A stretch of DNA of 64,000 bases from the NCBI GenBank assembly GCA_944389415.1, contig CALXMF010000002.1, forward strand, positions 62,001-126,000. The letters run 5' to 3'. A program made the translations under genes and the position numbers. The notes below the pieces were generated by a model. The model saw only the letters and a program-made list of their open reading frames with translations. It was not told the origin of the DNA and searched no databases. Positions 57,175 to 64,000 of the stretch are shown here, one piece after another. Each line of letters starts with the position of its first letter. Position 1 is the stretch's first letter. The stretch is from an uncultured Spirochaetota bacterium (GTDB taxonomy: Bacteria > Spirochaetota > Spirochaetia > Treponematales > Treponemataceae).

Positions 57175-57984
57175 TTACATTCTAAATTCTTCACCTAAAT
57201 AAATTTTTCTTGCAATAGGCGACTCCAGAATCGCATTCTTATTTCCCTGTGCTACAATTTGTCCCGAACTGATTATTATCGCACGGTCAGTTATTTCCAA
57301 AGTATCACGAACATTGTGATCTGTAATCAAAACACCTATTCCCCGCTTTGCCAGCAGTTCCACCATTCCTTTAATATCACTGACGGCAATAGGATCAATT
57401 CCCGCAAAGGGTTCATCAAGCAGAAGAAATTTAGGTTCAATGGCCAAAGATCGGGCTATTTCAGTTCGGCGGCGTTCTCCACCGGAAAGCGTATACGCAG
57501 GCTGTTTTCTAATGCGGCCAATCGCAAATTCGTCTATTAACTCGTCAAGCTTTCGTTTGCGTTCAGAGCGGGACAAATCCCTGCGGTGCTCAAGAATTGC
57601 CCAGATATTCTGTTCCACAGTAAGTTTTTTAAATACGGATGCTTCCTGAGGAAGGTATGAAATACCAAGATGCGCCCGTCGAAACATTGGCAGTTTCGTA
57701 ATGCATATATCATCAAGAAAGACTTCACCTTGCGTAGGACGATAAAATCCGACTATCATATAAAAACTGGTTGTTTTACCAGCTCCATTTGGTCCCAGTA
57801 AGCCGACTATTTCGCCAGTATGTACTTCAAAATCAACACCGCGAACAACTTCTTTCTTTCCAAAACGTTTATATAGGCTGTTTATTTTAAGAACATGTAC
57901 AGGGAGAGCAGGCTCAATTCGCTTTTCCTGTTCAGTATCATAAGTAAATGCTGCTTCAGGTATATCCCAATCTATCGTACTCAC
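57175..57984 (-). CDS. lptB: LptB-like ABC ATPase
   Basis: 269 aa. Walker [17 protein letters not shown], signature [15 protein letters not shown], Walker [15 protein letters not shown]-loop [11 protein letters not shown]: the LptB subfamily pattern. An N-terminal extension of about 25 residues precedes the domain. It follows the lptA-like gene with a 4-nt overlap. In LPS-producing bacteria it powers LPS export; treponemes lack typical LPS, so the cargo here is open. Confidence 0.92.
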   Translation of the reverse strand: MSTIDWDIPEAAFTYDTEQEKRIEPALPVHVLKINSLYKRFGKKEVVRGVDFEVHTGEIVGLLGPNGAGKTTSFYMIVGFYRPTQGEVFLDDICITKLPMFRRAHLGISYLPQEASVFKKLTVEQNIWAILEHRRDLSRSERKRKLDELIDEFAIGRIRKQPAYTLSGGERRRTEIARSLAIEPKFLLLDEPFAGIDPIAVSDIKGMVELLAKRGIGVLITDHNVRDTLEITDRAIIISSGQIVAQGNKNAILESPIARKIYLGEEFRM

Positions 57985-58628
57985 TGGGCTGTATTCTCCG
58001 ATTTTTTTTCTGCATTTGTTACTGTTCCGCTGACTCTGCCATCAAGAACTATTTCCTCCGTATCAAGATTCACAATTATTTCCTGCGCCCGAAATGTATC
58101 CTTACCTTGTATCACCTGGGGATTTCCGCTCATTTCAAGCAACTGCTGTTTTTTACGATAAATCGCGAATTCAGAAGTACAGGTCGTGTCATCCTGAATA
58201 AGTTTGACCCCAATCTGTAAGACAGCAGTATCTGTTTTCTGATTATATTCAATGATCTGCGCATCAGCAATAACATTATTTTCTGTATCAATTAAATGCA
58301 CAGTATCTTCAAGCCAAGCAATCTCAGATTCACGGTCATAATTCATTTTACCGCACGTAAATTCCATTCCGGATTCTGTATTTTTGCCCAAAATATTTCC
58401 TGAAGCAGTTACAAATCTAAAATCGTGACCACTTAATTCTATCGTATCCGCAGTTATCTCCAAATCCTTTGTCTGAATAAAAGCATTACCATCCAACTTG
58501 GAATAATCTGCTGAATCAGTACTTTTTCCAGACATACGATCCGCTTTAAATGAAATAGTTTCCGCAAGAGCAATACCGGCAACAGAGAAGTATGCGAATA
58601 CCGCTAATACACAGAATAATTTATTCAT
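57981..58628 (-). CDS. LptA/OstA-like periplasmic protein
   Basis: 215 aa with signal peptide ([16 protein letters not shown]). Then beta-jellyroll repeats ([21 protein letters not shown]..., [24 protein letters not shown]) of the LptA/OstA family, which form the periplasmic bridge. Overlaps lptC by 8 nt and lptB by 4 nt. Confidence 0.8.
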   Translation of the reverse strand: MNKLFCVLAVFAYFSVAGIALAETISFKADRMSGKSTDSADYSKLDGNAFIQTKDLEITADTIELSGHDFRFVTASGNILGKNTESGMEFTCGKMNYDRESEIAWLEDTVHLIDTENNVIADAQIIEYNQKTDTAVLQIGVKLIQDDTTCTSEFAIYRKKQQLLEMSGNPQVIQGKDTFRAQEIIVNLDTEEIVLDGRVSGTVTNAEKKSENTAQ

Positions 58629-59169
58629 CTGTTTCTATTACACCAGATACCGCACCTGAAAATACATACGTGCGGCTCACACCACTCGCAGCAAATCCAG
58701 ATCCAACTACAGACACACGAGAATCGCCCTGCCTGACAATCGATACAACATCATCGGTCGCTCCAGTTAGTTGTTCTGATTCGCCATTCCATCTCAACCG
58801 CTCACCGGTAAAACTCAGCTGTTCTTTATGGCCGGTAACAGATATACCTCCAGAAAGTATATATGATTCAGTATTAGTATCTGCTGAAAGCAAATCACAT
58901 ACACCATCAGCCGAAATCGATCCGTCGTCATCATATACAGAGAAAGTAATATCTGTCCCATACAACACATCATCATCACGGTACTGCTCAATACCAGCGG
59001 CAATCATAGTCATAGAGGCCTTACCACTTTCATATTGCGTAAACTCTGCCTGAAGAAAAGAATATTCAGGGATTATAATATCCTGTTCCTGATTATTTGA
59101 ACCATACTCAAGTGAACATGAACATACATAAAACATCAATCCAAACAGCAGACAACAGAGAATTCTCAC
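58621..59169 (-). CDS. LptC-like lipoprotein
   Basis: 182 aa from GTG 59169. Lipobox-like MFYVCSC at about residues 12-18. The rest is beta-rich with the LptC-like strand pattern (YGTDITFSVYDDDGSISADGVCDLLSADTNTESYILSGGISVTG). The gene starts 16 nt after the pyrG stop. The AAGGAAA is not well placed, so translation may be coupled to pyrG. Confidence 0.7.
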   Translation of the reverse strand: MRILCCLLFGLMFYVCSCSLEYGSNNQEQDIIIPEYSFLQAEFTQYESGKASMTMIAAGIEQYRDDDVLYGTDITFSVYDDDGSISADGVCDLLSADTNTESYILSGGISVTGHKEQLSFTGERLRWNGESEQLTGATDDVVSIVRQGDSRVSVVGSGFAASGVSRTYVFSGAVSGVIETDE

Positions 59170-59185
59170 AAGCTCTGATATTTCC

Positions 59186-60796
59186 TTAGCATTCTGTATA
59201 TTTTATCGCCGCAAGCAGAAAGGCTACAAAGAGAGGATGAGGTTTAGACGGACGCGAAACAAATTCAGGATGGAACTGCACACCTATTCCCCATGGATGA
59301 TTAGTCCACTCAAAAGCCTCTACCATACCGTCTTCAGCAAACGCAACTGACTGCAATCCTTTTGCACTTAATTCATCCGCATAACGCCGATCAAATGAAT
59401 ACTTACTGCGATGCCGTTCCTGAATTTTATAATTTGCAGCATTATAGACAGTTGCGATTCTACTGTTAGGCTGCAAGGTGACAGTACAATTTCCCAGTTT
59501 CATAATACCAGCAGAAGCCAGCCCAAACTGTTCTTCTGGAAGACTGATAATGGGGTGCTTTGTACTCTGAATGAATTCCGTAGAATCGGCATCCTGCCAA
59601 TGAAGCAGTGAACGAGCTGTTTCTATTGCCATTATCTGCATTCCCAAATCGATTCCCAAATAGGGAATATTCTTTTCACGAACATATTTGACAGCAATCA
59701 GTAATCCAAGAAAACCTCTCTGCCCGTAATTGCCGGGAATCAGAAGACCATCAATGCCTTCAAAAAATGGAGATATATCAACACCCGATTCAAGTATTTC
59801 TGCATCAATTTTTTTTATTTCAAGCTGTGCATTACAGCCGGTTACAGCGGCATGAAAAAGTGACTCACGCACAGATTTATAACAATCATCCAGATAATTC
59901 TTCTGACCAACTATTCCGATTCGAACGATATGTTTGGGAGCTTGAATTTTTTTAAGGAAATCTGTCCAAATAGAGATATCAGTGGCCTGACTCTTTAAAT
60001 TCAATTTTGCAATAATACACGCATCAAGCCCCTGGTTATGAAAAGAGACTGGCAACTCATAGATAGTGCGATCAACATCAATAGAAGAGAATACCGCATC
60101 AGGAGATACGTTACAAAATAACGCAATCTTTTTACGCATCCCTTCATCAAGCGGAACTTCCGCGCGGCAAAGCAGCACATCAGGCTGAATACCGATTTCC
60201 TGCATATTTTTTACAGAATGCTGTGTTGGTTTTGTTTTCATTTCTCCACCAGGCAAAATCGGCACCAAGGTTAAATGCATGGCAAGTGCATTGCCCTTTC
60301 CCAATTCACGAATAAGTTGCCTAGCAGCTTCCAGGAAAGGAATTGATTCTATATCTCCGACAGTTCCGCCAATTTCTACTATTACAACATCTGCATTACT
60401 TCGCGACCCAACCGCAAGAATCCGGCGTTTTATTTCATCTGTAATATGAGGTATAACTTGAACCGTTCGACCATTATAACGACCTGCACGTTCGTTTTTT
60501 ATAACTTCGCTATATATTTTTCCAGTAGTAACAGAATTTGCTTCTGTAAGGGTAACACCTGTAAAACGGGAATAATTTCCCAGATCTAAATCTGTTTCCG
60601 CACCGTCTTCAGTGACATATACCTCTCCATGCTGATACGGGCTCATATTTCCAGCATCAACATTAATATATGGATCACATTTCATCATCGCAACAGAAAA
60701 CCCACTGCATTCAAGAAGGCTACCTACAGATGAAGCGGCAACTCCTTTACCAAGACTTGAACAGACACCACCGGTTACAATAATATATTTGCTCAT
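59186..60796 (-). CDS. pyrG: CTP synthase with substituted glutaminase nucleophile
   Basis: 536 aa from ATG 60796. Makes CTP from UTP and ammonia. The N-terminal amidoligase domain is intact (IVTGGVCSSLGKGVAAS, CDPYINVDAGNMSPYQHGEVYVTEDGAETDLDLGNYSRF). In the C-terminal glutamine amidotransferase domain the motif GICLGMQ reads GIDLGMQ: the nucleophile Cys is Asp383 (codon GAT at 59650-59648), while the His and Glu in FHPEF are kept. Glutamine hydrolysis should be lost, leaving free ammonia as nitrogen source. It is the head of the pyrG-lptC-lptA-lptB operon, with a promoter 6 nt before the ATG. Confidence 0.93.
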   Translation of the reverse strand: MSKYIIVTGGVCSSLGKGVAASSVGSLLECSGFSVAMMKCDPYINVDAGNMSPYQHGEVYVTEDGAETDLDLGNYSRFTGVTLTEANSVTTGKIYSEVIKNERAGRYNGRTVQVIPHITDEIKRRILAVGSRSNADVVIVEIGGTVGDIESIPFLEAARQLIRELGKGNALAMHLTLVPILPGGEMKTKPTQHSVKNMQEIGIQPDVLLCRAEVPLDEGMRKKIALFCNVSPDAVFSSIDVDRTIYELPVSFHNQGLDACIIAKLNLKSQATDISIWTDFLKKIQAPKHIVRIGIVGQKNYLDDCYKSVRESLFHAAVTGCNAQLEIKKIDAEILESGVDISPFFEGIDGLLIPGNYGQRGFLGLLIAVKYVREKNIPYLGIDLGMQIMAIETARSLLHWQDADSTEFIQSTKHPIISLPEEQFGLASAGIMKLGNCTVTLQPNSRIATVYNAANYKIQERHRSKYSFDRRYADELSAKGLQSVAFAEDGMVEAFEWTNHPWGIGVQFHPEFVSRPSKPHPLFVAFLLAAIKYTEC

Positions 60797-60802
60797 TTGA
60801 TT

Positions 60803-60831
60803 ATTTTCGCTGCTTACTGCTGTTTTGTCAA
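60803..60831 (-). promoter_or_regulatory. Promoter abutting pyrG
   Basis: TTGACA (60831-60826), 17 bp, GAAAAT (60808-60803), 6 nt to ATG 60796. A second TTGACA lies a few bases upstream. Confidence 0.6.
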
Positions 60832-60874
60832 TGGTGTCAAAACAGCAGTTACACAGCGAAATAAACAACGGATA

Positions 60875-63052
60875 TTATAATTTAAATTTATTTGTAATAT
60901 TTTGCAAAGTATTGATAGCGTTTTTATTTACTTCTGAATTTTCAGCAATCTTAGATACAGCTGTATCAATTGCCTCTGCGGCAACTGCGATAGCGGTAGA
61001 TTTTTCATGAACCTGCTGTGATATATTCGACAATCGATTCATTTCATTTAAAATTGTTTCTGTTCCGCTATTCATCTCAATAGATCCATCACGAATCTGG
61101 ACAGTAACATCTTGAATATCTCCAAGAGCTTCAAGAACCTGTTTACTACCTTCATTCTGCTCAGTCATTGATAATGTAATCTCTTTTATCAATCCTATAA
61201 TTGAATCAATCTGTGACGCAACCGCATCAAAAGATTTATCCGCTTCTGAGGTCGCTTTAACAATATCAGAAATCGAGGAAACAGCAGCGTTCAATTCACC
61301 CGCAATCGCCTTAGATTGTGCGGCAGAATCTTCAGCCAGCTTTCTTATCTCGTCTGCGACAACAGAGAATCCTTTTCCCGCTTCTCCAGCATGGGCAGCC
61401 TCAATAGCCGCATTCATTGCCAGCAAATTGGTCTGACTTGCAATAGAATCAATTACACTGTTTGCCTCAAGCAAATGTTCAGATTGAGAGGCCAGGTGAT
61501 TTACCAAATCCTGAACATTATTGATACTTGATTTTCCATCTGAAGAAGTTTTTCGCAGACTATCAAAATTACTAGAAGCCTTCGTTAAGTTAGAGGAAAT
61601 AGAATTAATATTCGAAACCATTTCCTGAATCGCCGCTGATGATTCTGTAACAGCGGAAGATTGATTTTCTATCTGATTAGTCAAGCTTTCTATATTTTTC
61701 GTTATCTGCGTGATAGTTGCTGATGTTTCAGTTACAGATGCGCTTTGCTCCTCCACAGCGAAATTCATTTCAGAAATACTTCCAACTATGGATGTTACAT
61801 CGCGTTGTATATTAGAAGAATTATCTTCCAGTTCCAAGGCTATAGATGACATAGATTGGGAACTTGAATTAACACGTGAAATCATATCATGCAGTGTATC
61901 AATAAACTTATTAAATGAATTTCCAGTACTAGCAATTTCATCATTGCCATTTACTGCAACATGAATAGTTAGATCTCCTCCTCCTTGAGCAATCGCATTT
62001 AGAGTCTGTTCCGTCATCACAAGCGGCCGAGAAATGATACTGCTGAGCATAAAAATCGCTAAAAACAAGATACCCGCAATAGCTATCATTGTAATTCCGG
62101 AGGTAACTAGGATAGCATGAGTTGATGCAAGCAGATAATCAGTTGGCACCAGTAAATACAATGTAAACGGTGTATCTGTAATAAATTGCTTAGCCATAAA
62201 AAATTTCTTTCCGTCGCGGTCAAAAGAAATCATCGTTTCTGCAGTCCGATTAAGCTCGCCGAAAGCCTGAATTGTAGCAGGATTTAATGAATTGACCTCA
62301 ACCAGATCAGCAGACTGGAGTGTCTTATCAGTATATTGTTTTAAAGATGCATCATACATTAAATGACTTACAACCTGATCAGCAGTTGAAATCATGAACA
62401 AATGAGCTTCGGTACCAAAAACACTTTCAAAATCACTGACTAATCGCGTATATATGTTATCAAGTTCAGAAGCTGTCTGAGTGACATTAACAACACCAAC
62501 TGATTTACCACCAGCAATTACAGATGAACATGAAATAATATTCTTAACAGATTGCCCCCTTGGAACATAGGCATCTGTTACAAAAGTCTTAGATTGTCCG
62601 CTGGTATTATTCGTCACTAACTCAATAAAATAATCACGATCAAGCAACTGGATAGGAACTGCGTTTGGATCAGAATCATTCGCTGTTCTTCTTCCTCCCT
62701 GTGCCACATTACCAGCTGAATTTGATTCATATACATATCCATTTATATCTGCAAGACTTATCATATGGATAGATGGATTGACTGCGATAAATCTTTGAAA
62801 ATTACCACGAGAACGAGCCCAATCCATGTCCTGCACACCCTGTAACTGAGCAGACATCAAAGCAACGCTCCGCGCTGTAGTAAAGAATCCGCTGATACCT
62901 TCTCCAACACGACCTGTATATTCAGATAACAAATGTTGCGCCTGCTGTGTACCGTTAGACAATGACATCGAAATAATAATCCACATGCCAATTAAAAAAG
63001 GAACTAATGCCGAAACTAAGGATGCAATTGTAATTTTCCATTTTAACTTCAT
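60875..63052 (-). CDS. Methyl-accepting chemotaxis protein with dCache-type sensor
   Basis: 725 aa. Transmembrane helices near residues 8-30 ([17 protein letters not shown]) and 310-335 ([19 protein letters not shown]) flank a 280-residue dCache-like extracellular sensor. A HAMP domain follows, then a long coiled coil with the hairpin tip [37 protein letters not shown] near 555-600. No C-terminal NWETF-type tether. AAAGGAG lies 8 nt before ATG 63052. The ligand is unknown. It is divergent from a haemerythrin. Confidence 0.93.
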   Translation of the reverse strand: MKLKWKITIASLVSALVPFLIGMWIIISMSLSNGTQQAQHLLSEYTGRVGEGISGFFTTARSVALMSAQLQGVQDMDWARSRGNFQRFIAVNPSIHMISLADINGYVYESNSAGNVAQGGRRTANDSDPNAVPIQLLDRDYFIELVTNNTSGQSKTFVTDAYVPRGQSVKNIISCSSVIAGGKSVGVVNVTQTASELDNIYTRLVSDFESVFGTEAHLFMISTADQVVSHLMYDASLKQYTDKTLQSADLVEVNSLNPATIQAFGELNRTAETMISFDRDGKKFFMAKQFITDTPFTLYLLVPTDYLLASTHAILVTSGITMIAIAGILFLAIFMLSSIISRPLVMTEQTLNAIAQGGGDLTIHVAVNGNDEIASTGNSFNKFIDTLHDMISRVNSSSQSMSSIALELEDNSSNIQRDVTSIVGSISEMNFAVEEQSASVTETSATITQITKNIESLTNQIENQSSAVTESSAAIQEMVSNINSISSNLTKASSNFDSLRKTSSDGKSSINNVQDLVNHLASQSEHLLEANSVIDSIASQTNLLAMNAAIEAAHAGEAGKGFSVVADEIRKLAEDSAAQSKAIAGELNAAVSSISDIVKATSEADKSFDAVASQIDSIIGLIKEITLSMTEQNEGSKQVLEALGDIQDVTVQIRDGSIEMNSGTETILNEMNRLSNISQQVHEKSTAIAVAAEAIDTAVSKIAENSEVNKNAINTLQNITNKFKL

Positions 63053-63096
63053 CTGACACTCCTTTTGCTTTTTTATGAATGCATTCTACAAAATAA

Positions 63097-63110
63097 TTTC
63101 AAATTTGAAA
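63097..63110. promoter_or_regulatory. Perfect 14-bp palindrome in the divergent chemoreceptor/haemerythrin region
   Basis: TTTCAAATTTGAAA, possible operator for either gene. Position and symmetry only. Confidence 0.35.
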
Positions 63111-63152
63111 AGAAATGAACGGTAATTTTTCAATAGTCCGCACAGAAAAAGA

Positions 63153-63181
63153 TTGCTTTTCCCTTCTTCTCACTGTATTAT
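63153..63181 (+). promoter_or_regulatory. Promoter of the second haemerythrin
   Basis: TTGCTT (63153-63158), 17 bp, TATTAT (63176-63181), with a leader of about 26 nt carrying AGGAG before ATG 63214. Confidence 0.5.
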
Positions 63182-63213
63182 ATATGCCGATACCCAGAAA
63201 ATCAGGAGCAATA

Positions 63214-63618
63214 ATGCGGCATATCCAATGGAATGACTTATATCTTATCGGGAACAAACTTATTGATCTACAGCACAAAAAATTATTTGAAATAGCAGAT
63301 CGATTGTATATGCTGCTGCAGCAGACGAGTCACAGTAAGACAGATCTCAAAGATATTCTTGACGATCTGTCTGATTATGTAAAATATCACTTCAACTGTG
63401 AGGAATCTCTTATGGAAGAAATACACTATCCGTTTATTCGCTCCCATAAACAACAGCATCAAAAAATCACAGAACGTATAACAGCAAATATACAGGACTT
63501 TGAAAATGGAATAGATATAGATAGTGAACAACTATATCTATTTGTTTCACAATGGCTCATAGATCATATCATGCTGATTGATAAACAAGTGGCTTTGTAT
63601 GTGAAGAAAAAACAATGA
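63214..63618 (+). CDS. Bacteriohemerythrin (second copy)
   Basis: 134 aa from ATG 63214 (AGGAG 5 nt upstream; the longer frame to 63115 lacks a site). Ligands in order: LIDLQHKKL (His), KYHFNCEESLM (His, Glu), HKQQHQK (His), LIDHIMLIDKQ (His, Asp). It differs clearly from the copy at 48543. It lies beside a chemoreceptor, which fits an oxygen-sensing or carrying role in taxis, as an inference. Confidence 0.9.
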   Translation: MRHIQWNDLYLIGNKLIDLQHKKLFEIADRLYMLLQQTSHSKTDLKDILDDLSDYVKYHFNCEESLMEEIHYPFIRSHKQQHQKITERITANIQDFENGIDIDSEQLYLFVSQWLIDHIMLIDKQVALYVKKKQ

Positions 63619-63688
63619 AACGACTGATCAACTATTTTCGGATATTTCCACAGACAATTTTATCACAACAAATATCTGTATATCTTCT

Positions 63689-64000
63689 CTATCTGTTCCA
63701 ATCATAGTTTAATTGTACTCCGGTTCGGAGCCATTTTTTGTCTTCAGCCGTAATTTTCCTTGACACATGACAGGGTACACCAAATGCGACACAATTATCA
63801 GGAATATTCCGTGTTACAACGCTTCCGGCACCGATAACAACATTGTTTCCAATCTGTACTCCTGGCAGAATAACCGTGTTTGCCCCAATCCAAACATCAT
63901 TTCCAATATGAACAGGCAGAGAAAACTGAGCTCCTTTTCTACGAAATTCCCCATACACCGGATGTCCGGTAGCAGCAATAGTCACATTCGGAGCACACAT
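63689..64000 (-). CDS. Left-handed beta-helix acetyltransferase (partial)
   Basis: The C-terminal 103 codons of a LacA/maltose-type sugar O-acetyltransferase: VHIGNDVWIGANTVILPGVQIGNNVVIGAGSVVTRNIPDNCVAFGVPCHV shows the hexapeptide repeats and the GVPA-type end. The N-terminus, including most of the catalytic His region, is beyond base 64000. Confidence 0.9.
   Translation of the reverse strand: MCAPNVTIAATGHPVYGEFRRKGAQFSLPVHIGNDVWIGANTVILPGVQIGNNVVIGAGSVVTRNIPDNCVAFGVPCHVSRKITAEDKKWLRTGVQLNYDWNR

Overview
The window looks like chromosome of a Treponema-type spirochete, moderately AT-rich. Support comes from a DUF5312-type protein, two EF-G paralogues (one of the mitochondrial/spirochaetal EF-G1 type), lipoprotein-sorting (LolCDE-like) and Lpt-like gene sets, a methyl-accepting chemotaxis protein and haemerythrins. 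No rRNA or tRNA gene was recognised.

Layout. 1-327: start of a CheB-type methylesterase running off the left edge. 671-8130: a complete type II-C-like CRISPR-Cas locus with a 34-repeat array, cas2, cas1 and cas9 on the minus strand, and a divergent tracrRNA. Every repeat carries its own promoter, and the predicted tracrRNA start coincides with the first base of its anti-repeat. 8276-8529: a 22-bp minisatellite of phased T-tracts. 8702-10792: a divergent EF-G paralogue. 10811-15287: a 4.5-kb Firmicutes-type element with inverted ends, a large serine recombinase (TnpX-like), TnpW, regulators (one broken by a 73-bp duplication) and an HxlR/flavodoxin cargo pair. 15324-24415: housekeeping genes (DUF5312, chromate-type transporter pair, MBL hydrolase, HAD/FGGY kinase/PRPP synthetase cluster, rRNA pseudouridine synthase, citrate synthase). 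24506-36429: a long minus-strand cluster prfB (with programmed frameshift), a PEGA-like membrane protein, ftsY, a secreted protein, lolC/D/E-like genes, mcsA, an mcsB-like gene and clpC. 36439-36729: a stand-alone Cas2-like protein. 36809-43555: DctP, PHP phosphatase, DUF1622, thioesterase, RluA, MalQ. 43718-48472: fusA with a RecA-like ATPase, then purM-purN. 48543-53876: haemerythrin, cysteine-cluster protein, a glycerol-3-phosphate-dehydrogenase-like trio and a HAD phosphatase. 53869-57040: CsaA-like protein, nagB-nagA, a DUF3298-like lipoprotein. 57175-60796: pyrG-lptC-lptA-lptB. 60875-64000: chemoreceptor, second haemerythrin, partial acetyltransferase.

Cross-cutting observations. (1) At least ten genes at the head of transcription units have a sigma70-like promoter whose -10 ends only 6-10 nt before the ATG and no Shine-Dalgarno, which predicts leaderless mRNAs. 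(2) The CTP synthase has Asp in place of the glutaminase nucleophile Cys, so it should depend on free ammonia. (3) The McsB-like protein beside McsA and ClpC lacks most guanidino-kinase catalytic residues. (4) A solitary Cas2-like gene lies 33 kb from the CRISPR locus under its own promoter. All function calls are by recognition of motifs; no database search was run.
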